59,706 nt of DNA from an uncultured Thermoguttaceae bacterium. GTDB taxonomy: Bacteria; Planctomycetota; Planctomycetia; Pirellulales; Thermoguttaceae. The notes under the pieces were generated by a model, which saw only the letters and a program-made list of their open reading frames with translations, was not told the DNA's origin and did not search any database. Every line of letters starts with the position of its first letter. Position 1 is the stretch's first letter. The stretch is from assembly GCA_938042245.1 (NCBI GenBank), contig CALIRO010000075.1, positions 1 to 59,706 on the forward strand. The letters run 5' to 3'. The position numbers were made by a program, and so were the translations under genes. Below, in pieces: positions 35,129 to 42,063 of this stretch.

Positions 35129-37108
35129 TTACTCGCTTAGTTCGACCAAGGCCCAGAAGTCCAACTGGGGCACTTGGACGACAAGCCACGCACCGTCTGC
35201 AGAAACGGTCAGATTCTGGGAGTCGGCTTTTGGGGCATGAAGCACCGCCTTCCGAATCTTTCTGCCGGCCAGTATATCTTGCCGAAGGCGGACGGTAAAT
35301 CCTTTTTGCGCCTCCATCCGGTCTTCAGCCATGCGATAATCACGGTTCACCAGATGCAGCACCACCGGAGCCTTCGGATCGTCGGGCCGAATCCGGGGAA
35401 CTACTACCACCTGATCTGTGCCTTGGACCTGGATGGGCCGGGGCAGGAGTTTTTCCAGGGCCTGTTCGTCCGGCCAGACCACCAGACGGCCCTCTTTTTG
35501 CAAGCTGGTCAGCCAACGGGGCGATTCTTTCTGCCCTGCCCCTGCAGAAGGCGGTTCTTTCTGTCCGCCTAGGAGAACTTGCCTGGGAAGCGAACCAGTC
35601 GGCTGCTTTTGTTCGGCAGGCGAATGTTCGGCAACCGAACCCGATGCGGGTTTCTCTCCGGCGCCCTTTTCAGCCAAAGCCGGGTGATCTTTGGGGACAA
35701 TGACTGCACGGAAGCGGGCCAATTGTTCGGGGGTCAGGTGGTAGCCTTCCAACCAATCGTCGCCCTGGACGGCTACGGTGAAAGGGATGTTTTTCTCGGC
35801 CAAATGGATGCAGAGGGGTTCGATGTTGGCTCGGCCTTGGCGTCGGGCGCTGTTGTCGTAGATTACAGCCACCGGCGCCAGGGCCTGGTAGCTATCGAAA
35901 AGCTGGGCCTTCTGCCGAACAAATTGATACACCCAGCCGTACGCTTCGTCAGGGCCGTCGTACCAATGGGTGCCTTTTTCTTTGGTGTAGGCCCATTGGC
36001 GATGGGGGGCCATGAAGTGGTGGCCCATCGCATAGGAAAGGGCAATCCAGAGGCGAACCAGCCCCTCCTTTTTGTGCTCGTTCATAAAAGCCCAATCGCC
36101 GCCGCTGGCGGTGGAAGCCACCGGACGGTGCAGGCCATCGGCCAATTTATACACATAGATCGGATGGCCGGGCAGTTGCCCCTTGGCCGCCTGATGATCC
36201 ACCTCACAGCAGAAATACGTTAGATGCGGGGCAATGAGCAATTGTTCTGGACTGGTTAAATGGGAGTTAACGGCCAAGGCGATCGGCTTGCCGCGGAGTC
36301 GTTCTGCTTGTCGGCGAAAGTCGGCCAGAAACTCAGTGGCGGCCTTCCATTGGAACTCGTAAAACTCTTTGGCTAAGGGCAACAGGACCCGACGGCGGAT
36401 ATACTTGTCGGCCTGTTCGCCCCGAGAGCGGAGGAACTGGCCGTAGTCGAAATGAGCCAAGTCAGTAACGCCCAGTTGGGCCAGGGTCTTTTTGGTTTCT
36501 TGCGAAGCCTCTTGGGCCAGATACTGTCGGAAAGCGGCCATGCAATGCCGGCAGAAGCAACCGCCATGCCAGGTTACACAGCCGGCCGTGCCGGTGTAGT
36601 CGTCGATGTGCAGACCGTCGGGTTGGGCGGCCATGACCTGCTGGAGCCGATTGGCCAGATAACGGCGAAACTCCGGACTATTCGTACACCACCAATAATA
36701 CGGATGCCCCCGGTACTTGTGGTCCCAGAGCCAGGGCACGGTCAGGGCCTTGCCGTCCAAGTCATAGCAGGCGGCGTCCAGAAACGTTTCAGTAAAGTCC
36801 ATCACCCCTCGGCCTTCGGTACGGAAGCCGATGCTGATGGCAAAAAGACGGAGGCCTTTTGCATGGGCCTCGGCCACTCGTTTCGGGTTCTGGCCGCCCG
36901 CCCAACCCATCACCGTACAGCCGTAAACCTCATATTTAGCCGGATTGTCGTACATGAAGACCACATCGGAACGTCGTAATGTAAGCTCCGGCGGCGGCCA
37001 ATCCGTAACCTCCGCAGCCCCCAGCCTACCCGGCCCAAAAACTCCCGCCATGCTGGCTACAACCAGCCAAATCCTTTTTGAGAAAAATAATGGACTTTTT
37101 AACATCAT
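35129..37108 (-). CDS. Exported TIM-barrel glycoside hydrolase-like protein
   Basis: A 659-residue protein with a signal peptide (FFSKRIWLVVASMAGVFGPGRLGAAE). Residues ~40-400 resemble the family-42/GH-like or DUF4015-type TIM barrel: DVVFMYDNPAKYEVYGC, a GLHIDDYTGTAG segment (IDDY, typical of catalytic or substrate loops), and GCFCRHCMAAFRQYL, which is the common 'CFC..C' insertion seen in planctomycete family proteins. After this come ~410-480 a flavodoxin-like beta-galactosidase trimerisation-type region (VAVIYDNSARRQG, FRAVIVPKDHPALAEKG) with a Gln/Ser/Pro-rich linker (~500-545), and a beta-sandwich end (~560-655). Start ATGATG at 37108/37105 follows GAAGGAG. First gene of a two-gene unit with the Gfo/Idh/MocA protein. 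Substrate unknown; it might be inactive. Confidence 0.75.
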   Translation of the reverse strand: MMLKSPLFFSKRIWLVVASMAGVFGPGRLGAAEVTDWPPPELTLRRSDVVFMYDNPAKYEVYGCTVMGWAGGQNPKRVAEAHAKGLRLFAISIGFRTEGRGVMDFTETFLDAACYDLDGKALTVPWLWDHKYRGHPYYWWCTNSPEFRRYLANRLQQVMAAQPDGLHIDDYTGTAGCVTWHGGCFCRHCMAAFRQYLAQEASQETKKTLAQLGVTDLAHFDYGQFLRSRGEQADKYIRRRVLLPLAKEFYEFQWKAATEFLADFRRQAERLRGKPIALAVNSHLTSPEQLLIAPHLTYFCCEVDHQAAKGQLPGHPIYVYKLADGLHRPVASTASGGDWAFMNEHKKEGLVRLWIALSYAMGHHFMAPHRQWAYTKEKGTHWYDGPDEAYGWVYQFVRQKAQLFDSYQALAPVAVIYDNSARRQGRANIEPLCIHLAEKNIPFTVAVQGDDWLEGYHLTPEQLARFRAVIVPKDHPALAEKGAGEKPASGSVAEHSPAEQKQPTGSLPRQVLLGGQKEPPSAGAGQKESPRWLTSLQKEGRLVVWPDEQALEKLLPRPIQVQGTDQVVVVPRIRPDDPKAPVVLHLVNRDYRMAEDRMEAQKGFTVRLRQDILAGRKIRKAVLHAPKADSQNLTVSADGAWLVVQVPQLDFWALVELSE

Positions 37109-37432
37109 TGGGAAGGCTCCTTCTCAAAAGAACACCTTTCTGCTAACAGCCCGATCGGCCTCTTGGAAGAACCGGCAGGCTGGTCACAAAACCATGAGAG
37201 TTCCCCTCTGGGGTACCGCAGTTGGCCTGGGCGGAACTGATCAACCGGAAGTCCCTTCCAAAAAGCATAAAGGTTGCCATGGGGACAAATTCGTGTTGCT
37301 TCTTCAGGGGGGGTTGCAAGGGCGGGAAAATATGGGAGATGCGGGTTCCTATTTGGCCGAGCGAGACAATCCGCTTTAGAAACTCGCCCATCTGGCAGGT
37401 TGGATCGGTAATCCAGGGAACTGCCTAATATT

Positions 37433-38407
37433 TTAAAACAGTCGCTGAGTCCAGTCGATCCCTTGTTTCCAAAAAAGGATCCACAGCAAACTGCTTAGGC
37501 CAAGCCAGGCGGAAAAGGGAATAGGAAAGGCTCGGTCAGTGGGAAAGGATATTTTTCGAGCTGCCAGAGCCCATCGGGCCACTACCGCCCCCAGCATCCA
37601 GAGCAGTCCGCTTGCCAGTCCGACGGCCAAACCCGCTTGCCAGCCTAAATACAGGCCGACTAAACCAGCCGGAGCGCCCATCGGCATCCAAAAGGCGGCA
37701 CTGAGAAGATCTTTCTGAGAGGAACATCGGAGCAGGCTGGCAAGCAGGCCCCAGCCGACGCCGATGGCTGCTCCCGTTGCCAGACCGACCAGGCTATCGA
37801 CCAGGCCAGCCAGCCTGCCAGGCCAACCTTCCATCCCAGGCCCGAACGCGGGTACCGGATGCACTGCCGGCCAACCAAAAGCCGCCGCCATCCCCCAAAC
37901 AAACCCCGGCCAAAAAAGCCGAACCCACACCCTGCCGCCCAACCGGAAATGGTCATGCTCAATCAAAGCAGCGGCCAACAGGGTGCAACAAAGCATCAAA
38001 TGATAAACATATAGGACGGCCAAGTCCCGGCCTGTCCAGGGCAGCCAAAGCACACTGCTACCCAGCCTGATCGGACGGATCGGCAGGTTGTGGCCTCCGC
38101 TCCTCCATTCCCATAGGGCCAGAAGCACAAAAAGCCCCATCGTAGCGGCTTCCACGGCCGGATACCGCCAGGAGATCGGCATCCGGCAATCCCGGCACCG
38201 CCCCCGAAGCAAAAACCAACTCAACACCGGCAGGTTGTCATACCAGCGAATCGGATGCCCACAGCCCGGACAATGCGAACCAGGCCAAATAATGCTTCGG
38301 CCTGCAGGGAGCCGATAGATGACCACATTCAAGAAACTGCCGATCACCCCGCCCAGAGCGGCCAAAAATACTACTACCCCCACCCACTGCCACCCGACCG
38401 GTGTCAT
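37433..38407 (-). CDS. Divergent prepilin peptidase (A24 family)
   Basis: A 324-residue polytopic membrane protein from ATG 38407 (CGAGG upstream). The N-terminal domain is a normal PilD-type one: GSFLNVVIYRLPAGRS, then two CxxC pairs (HCPGCGHPI and RCRDCRMPI) and ISWRYPAVEA. The catalytic part differs. Bacterial enzymes have ID-x-D-HQLLPD and GxGDxK; here the first motif is IEHDHFRLGG and the second SSQKDLLSAAF, so the first Asp of 'ID' is Glu and the GxGD glycines are gone. The enzyme would cut and methylate pseudopilins, and the DUF1559 prepilin in this window is a plausible type of substrate. The upstream 13-bp TAGTATAGCTTCC is shared with the pduS promoter region. Confidence 0.87.
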   Translation of the reverse strand: MTPVGWQWVGVVVFLAALGGVIGSFLNVVIYRLPAGRSIIWPGSHCPGCGHPIRWYDNLPVLSWFLLRGRCRDCRMPISWRYPAVEAATMGLFVLLALWEWRSGGHNLPIRPIRLGSSVLWLPWTGRDLAVLYVYHLMLCCTLLAAALIEHDHFRLGGRVWVRLFWPGFVWGMAAAFGWPAVHPVPAFGPGMEGWPGRLAGLVDSLVGLATGAAIGVGWGLLASLLRCSSQKDLLSAAFWMPMGAPAGLVGLYLGWQAGLAVGLASGLLWMLGAVVARWALAARKISFPTDRAFPIPFSAWLGLSSLLWILFWKQGIDWTQRLF

Positions 38408-38477
38408 GCCAGTGCCTCGAGGACGTTCCAGATGGGAAAAAGAACTTATCCATTGGCCCGGAAGCATGCTCCGGTTT

Positions 38478-38490
38478 AGTATAGCTTCCG
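38478..38490 (-). promoter_or_regulatory. Candidate promoter -10 region, shared 13-mer
   Basis: On the minus strand GGAAGCTATACTA, containing TATACT, 71 bp before the prepilin peptidase start. The identical 13-mer occurs 36 bp before pduS (41784-41796). A clear -35 box was not found at either. Confidence 0.4.
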
Positions 38491-38494
38491 GGCG

Positions 38495-38528
38495 AAAAAC
38501 AAAAAGCCGTCCACCACGCTCAGACGGC
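38495..38528 (-). terminator. Rho-independent terminator after the Spy-like gene
   Basis: Read on the minus strand: GCCGTC, an 11-nt loop, GACGGC (arms 38523-38528 and 38506-38511) then TTTTTGTTTTT. It lies ~160 bp past the Spy-like stop codon and separates that gene from the prepilin peptidase. Confidence 0.75.
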
Positions 38529-38683
38529 AGACGGCCTCTTATGAACCTTGTTTAGGGGCCTGGGAAGAGCGAAACCCTTAGCCTATCCCCCCAATCGTTC
38601 AACCCACAAAGCGATTGCCCCAGGAGCGAAAATCTCCTTGGCAGAACGCTGCGTTCCGGAGGGTGAACTCTTTTTTTAAGGGG

Positions 38684-39199
38684 TTATTGTTTTCCTTTCG
38701 GTCGGCCTGGGCCCAAACGGCGGAGTTGGCCTCGCTGTTCCTCAGTGAGGATTTCTTCCAGTTTGCCGCGGATCTCCTTGACCAATTGGGCCATTTGAGT
38801 CCGGACCTCTTGCATCTGTTTTTGTTGCTCTTCAGTAAGTTTTATCGCGTCTCGAATTGCCTCGAACAGTTCCCGGCCTGTTTTACCAGATTCTTTGGCC
38901 TTTTTGATGGCCTCTTCGCGAGCTTTGCGTTGTTCCGGGGTGATAATACCATCGAGCTTGCCCCGGAGCTCGGCCAATTTGGGTTCGTATTCTTTCCGGA
39001 GGTTTTCGATCTTTTGTTTTTGTTCCTCCGAGAGATTTGGGATCCGTTTTACGATGGCAAGCGGATCCATGCGCCCAAATTCCGGCGGCCCCCCTTCAGG
39101 CCGAGGCCCTCGGGGCTTTTTCCCCTCGGCTGCCCACAGCAAGCCACCCATCGCCAAGACCAATCCAGCCACCCACACCACTCGGCACACACTGCGCAT
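38684..39199 (-). CDS. Spy/CpxP-like small exported protein
   Basis: A 171-residue protein with signal peptide (VVWVAGLVLAMGGLLWA-AEG) followed by a Pro/Gly stretch and a long, highly charged helical part. It contains repeated 'L/I-T/S-x-EQ' words: NLSEEQKQKI, IITPEQRKAR, KLTEEQQKQM and ILTEEQRGQL, matching the LTxxQ motif of Spy/CpxP periplasmic chaperones; planctomycetes have many of these. A periplasmic role in handling misfolded proteins or metals is likely but the specific function is unknown. It is flanked by a 44-bp inverted operator-like repeat upstream and its own terminator downstream, so it looks separately regulated. Confidence 0.82.
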   Translation of the reverse strand: MRSVCRVVWVAGLVLAMGGLLWAAEGKKPRGPRPEGGPPEFGRMDPLAIVKRIPNLSEEQKQKIENLRKEYEPKLAELRGKLDGIITPEQRKAREEAIKKAKESGKTGRELFEAIRDAIKLTEEQQKQMQEVRTQMAQLVKEIRGKLEEILTEEQRGQLRRLGPGRPKGKQ

Positions 39200-39350
39200 C
39201 GTACAGACCTCCTCGTACTAGGGACCAGAAAAAAACCTCATACCTACAGGGCAATCTAACCCGGCAGGTTGGGAATAGTTTCGGAAAATTGGAAAAATTA
39301 CCAGAACCCTGCCAGAAATGAGTGGGAAGGAGTGGTACCAGAAAGCCAAT

Positions 39351-39394
39351 CACAATATTTTGTGGTTAAAATAGAAAAGACACAAAATATTGTG
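39351..39394 (-). promoter_or_regulatory. 44-bp perfect inverted repeat, operator-like
   Basis: CACAATATTTTGTG (39351-39364) and its exact reverse complement CACAAAATATTGTG (39381-39394), separated by 16 bp. Each arm is itself nearly palindromic. It lies ~150 bp upstream of the Spy-like gene and ~100 bp after pduT. No T tract follows, so a dimeric-regulator site is more likely than a terminator. Confidence 0.6.
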
Positions 39395-39496
39395 TTTCAA
39401 AAGAGAGAGCAAAGGGGAAAGGGGGTTGCCTGATGGATTTTAAAATTAGCGAAAATAGTTAATATGAGGAATTTAGGAAAATTAGGATAGGACGTT

Positions 39497-40057
39497 TTAG
39501 AGGTATTCTGCCAGCAGTTCCTTCCGAGGCCGAGGGATCACCACCTCCGAGACCAATAGCCCCCGACGCCGGGCTTCTTCGGCAGCCGCCTGCACCCCGG
39601 CCCGCACATCCGCCACCGTACCCGTAAGGAGCAAAAACCCTTTGCCGCCCAAGGCCATCGCCACATGAATCCGAAACAGCGTTACATTGGCTGCCTTGGC
39701 TGCTGCATCCGCAGCGGCTAAAATGCTCACCCCCCCAAAGGTCTCCACCACCCCTAAAGCGCCGTCGTGATCCGGGGGCAACACCACCGATTGGCCCAAG
39801 GCCGGGAAGACCGATTCATGCACGTTGGGCAAAATCAGCCAGTCGATCAGCCCGTCCCGGGCCTCTTGGATACCGGCCCGCACCGATGCTTCCACGTCGC
39901 TTACCGAACCGGCCACCACGATCAGGTATTTGCCGGAACAAATCGTCCGGGCAATGACCAACTCCACCTTGCCCGCTTTGAGCATCGTGTCTTCGACCTG
40001 ATAGCCCAGGCCGATGCTGGAAAGTTCCACAGCGCCAATCGACTTCGGTACGGACAT
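39497..40057 (-). CDS. pduT: Tandem-BMC shell protein, PduT-like, with Fe-S cysteine
   Basis: A 186-residue bacterial microcompartment protein made of two BMC domains (residues 1-93 and 94-186); three copies would form the pseudohexameric BMC-T tile. First domain: IGAVELSSIGLGYQVEDTMLKAG, then VIARTICSGKYLIVVAGSV; second: ALGVVETFGGVSILAAADAAAKAANV, then RIHVAMALGGKGFLLLTG. The Cys in TICSGKY lies at the position where Salmonella PduT has TICPGKF, the cysteine that holds a [4Fe-4S] cluster in the trimer's central pore. That cluster is believed to pass electrons through the shell. Downstream of the pduS-like gene with 360 bp of repeat-bearing DNA between. No other BMC gene (BMC-H, BMC-P, enzymes) is in the window. 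Confidence 0.92.
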   Translation of the reverse strand: MSVPKSIGAVELSSIGLGYQVEDTMLKAGKVELVIARTICSGKYLIVVAGSVSDVEASVRAGIQEARDGLIDWLILPNVHESVFPALGQSVVLPPDHDGALGVVETFGGVSILAAADAAAKAANVTLFRIHVAMALGGKGFLLLTGTVADVRAGVQAAAEEARRRGLLVSEVVIPRPRKELLAEYL

Positions 40058-40233
40058 CGTTAGACTCGCTTCCCATTAGGCTTCGAGAAATGTTGACCTG
40101 TTTGCTCCGCAGACCTGCCGAGGCCTTTCGGCTGGAGAAAAACCACGGCAGTAGCGCCCCGCCCCGCTCGGTTACCTTTGCTGCGCAAACGGCAGGGCAG
40201 GGTATTGATGCAGGCCCGAGGCCCGGCTATAGG

Positions 40234-40262
40234 TTGTCATTCCCGTGGAAGCGGGACTCCAC
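40234..40262. repeat. Short dispersed palindrome (GTCATTCC-type)
   Basis: TTGTCATTCCCGTGGAAG followed by CGGGACTCCA, in the pduS-pduT gap. Confidence 0.65.
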
Positions 40263-40350
40263 GCATTCCTCACCTTACAGCCAAAGACACCCACACACCT
40301 TTCCCTTCCCCATCACCCTCTCCTGGCAGCGAAGAGGGAATTTTATGGAG

Positions 40351-40379
40351 TGTCATTCCTGCGCAAGCGGGAATCCAGG
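40351..40379. repeat. Short dispersed palindrome (GTCATTCC-type)
   Basis: TGTCATTCCTGCGCAAG followed by CGGGAATCCAGG; the best-formed copy in the window. Confidence 0.75.
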
Positions 40380-40416
40380 CGTTGCTCCAGGCCGGGCCCG
40401 GGCTCCCACCAGCAAA

Positions 40417-41748
40417 CTATTCTGCTTCGATCCAGATGACTTTTTCCTCCACAGCGGTTATCCGGCCATCGAGGGAGGCATGAACCGGGGCGCCAAGGGC
40501 CGGTTTGCCGTTCTGCTCCGGGACTTGGCCCACCAGTTGGCCTTTTCGGACCCGGTCGCCGGGCTGAACCACCGGCCTGCAGGGGGCTCCGACATGCTGT
40601 TTTAACAAAATCCCAACCCGACGGCTGGTTAAAAGCTCCCTCTGTAAAGGGCCCTCGTTTCGGAATTCGGTCAGGGCCAATTTGTGCATCAGCCGACCCA
40701 TCGGCGCTTTGCGGTTGGCCAGGTGCAACCGAGGCCGATCCGGTACAAACGGCGGATCTTGCCATCGTTGGCGCTGCGCCAACAGCCGACGTTTGTTCTC
40801 CGCACAAACGTTTTTCGGGTCCAACCCTTCCGGACAAGAATACAGGCTGCACAGGTTACACTCGCAGCAAAAAAGCGTCCCTAGCACATTGGCCTGCCCG
40901 ACCAGGTTAAACCCCAGGCTTCTCATGGCCCGATGTGGTTCAATCGGATGGCCCAGAAGCCAACGGGGGCAAAGCTCCGTGCAGAAACTGCACTGATCAC
41001 AGGCGGATCGGCCAATCCGGGCAATCTGCGCCCAGTTTTGCCGACGCCGTTGCACTACCGGATGTTCTTCCGGCAGCACAATGATCCCGCCGGTGGTCTT
41101 ATCCACTAAGCTGGTTGGATCGGTTTCTAGTCGGCCCATCATCAGGCCGCCGATCATGTAACAGGGATTCGGCACGGTAGGCCCCCCGGCAGCCGACACA
41201 CATTCGCCGATAGTTATTCCTACCGGGACTCGGAGGGTAACTGGCTGCTGGACCGCACCGCCAACAGTAAGATATTTTTCGGTAACCGGCTCTTGGCTGG
41301 CACGGGCAATATGGAACGCCGTCTCCACGTTGATCACCACCGCACCGACATGCAGCGGCAATCCGCCTGGCGGCACCACTCGGCCCAGCACATCATAGAC
41401 CAGGATCATCTCATCACCGGCTGGGTAACAGTCCTGCAGCGGGGCCAGTTCTATCCCACCGGAAAGCCGGGTCCGCAGCCGCTCGATCACCTCATGGTAT
41501 TTCTCTTTAATGCCGATGACGGCCCGTTGGGCGCCGACCAACTCCATGGCCGTCGCCAACCCAGCAAGCACGCCGTCCGTCTCGTGCCGGAGCAATTCCT
41601 TATCTTTATGCAACAGCGGCTCGCACTCGGCGGCATTCAGCAGCACCGTATCCGCCTTGGCCGACAGTTTTACATGCGTGGGAAACCCCGCTCCGCCCGC
41701 GCCGACTACCCCAGCTTGCCGAACCTCTTCTATCGTTATTTTCGTCAT
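40417..41748 (-). CDS. pduS: PduS/RnfC-like flavo-iron-sulfur protein
   Basis: A 443-residue soluble protein of the PduS (RnfC-like) family, proposed to move electrons across a microcompartment shell for cobalamin or other redox steps. Domain order: N-terminal FMN/NADH-binding complex I 51-kDa-like part with GVVGAGGAGFPTHVKLSA and NAAECEPLLHKDKELL; an SLBB-like segment (VTEKYLTVGGAVQQPVTLRVPVG); two 4Fe-4S motifs CDQCSFCTELCPR and CCECNLCSLYSCPEGL; and a C-terminal barrel-sandwich part with QPGDRVRKGQLVGQVPE. Length equals Salmonella PduS (~450). Start ATG 41748 has GAGGA ten bases upstream. It is 315 bp downstream of the sigma-54 regulator and 360 bp upstream of the PduT-like gene, all on one strand. 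Confidence 0.92.
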   Translation of the reverse strand: MTKITIEEVRQAGVVGAGGAGFPTHVKLSAKADTVLLNAAECEPLLHKDKELLRHETDGVLAGLATAMELVGAQRAVIGIKEKYHEVIERLRTRLSGGIELAPLQDCYPAGDEMILVYDVLGRVVPPGGLPLHVGAVVINVETAFHIARASQEPVTEKYLTVGGAVQQPVTLRVPVGITIGECVSAAGGPTVPNPCYMIGGLMMGRLETDPTSLVDKTTGGIIVLPEEHPVVQRRRQNWAQIARIGRSACDQCSFCTELCPRWLLGHPIEPHRAMRSLGFNLVGQANVLGTLFCCECNLCSLYSCPEGLDPKNVCAENKRRLLAQRQRWQDPPFVPDRPRLHLANRKAPMGRLMHKLALTEFRNEGPLQRELLTSRRVGILLKQHVGAPCRPVVQPGDRVRKGQLVGQVPEQNGKPALGAPVHASLDGRITAVEEKVIWIEAE

Positions 41749-41783
41749 CTTCCACTTGGTCCTCGTAACTTGCCTTGTCTTCC

Positions 41784-41796
41784 TAGTATAGCTTCC
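41784..41796 (-). promoter_or_regulatory. Candidate pduS promoter -10 region
   Basis: Minus-strand GGAAGCTATACTA, identical to 38478-38490, placed 36 bp before the pduS start codon. No sigma-54 -24/-12 (TGGCAC-N5-TTGC) box was found by eye here. Confidence 0.4.
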
Positions 41797-41919
41797 AAAC
41801 CAGGCCCCAGGGAGTGCTTCTAAAGCTTCTTGAAGGCACTACAGTGGTCCCTCCCCGCAGGCGAGACAGTATGTCCTATCGTCTGCCCGAGGATCACCGT
41901 GTGTCTAAGCGGTAACCAA

Positions 41920-42038
41920 GCCAGTCGAACAGACTGGGGTACCCCTAAGGAGGTTTGGGTGAGGGGGCAGTTAGTCTGTTAGACGGAGTTTGCTCCCAGT
42001 TGAGCGGGAGTAAGCCACCGTCTGACAGACGGTGTTAC
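41920..42038. repeat. Cluster of GTTAC-type hairpin repeats
   Basis: Units: CCAGTC-gaaca-GACTGG then GGTAC (41920-41942); TAGTCTGTTAGACGGAGTT (41972-41990); and CCGTCTGACAGACGG then TGTTAC (42018-42038). The third is a near-perfect palindrome. Same layout as 45464-45630. Confidence 0.7.
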
Positions 42039-42063
42039 ATACAAGGGAGATGTTTCCGATTGG

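Larger units (their letters stand above)
40058..40416. other. Gap between pduS and pduT with two palindromes
   Basis: 359 bp with two GTCATTCC-type palindromes at 40234-40262 and 40351-40379 and no gene. A 50-codon-plus open frame on the plus strand has no support. Confidence 0.55.
41749..42063. other. Gap between the sigma-54 regulator and pduS, hairpin-rich
   Basis: 315 bp with at least three GTTAC-type hairpin units and a candidate -10 region. No gene. Confidence 0.6.

Noticed and set aside
35579..36223. 214-codon plus-strand open frame
   Set aside because: Antisense shadow of the TIM-barrel-like gene; no binding site, no recognisable motifs.
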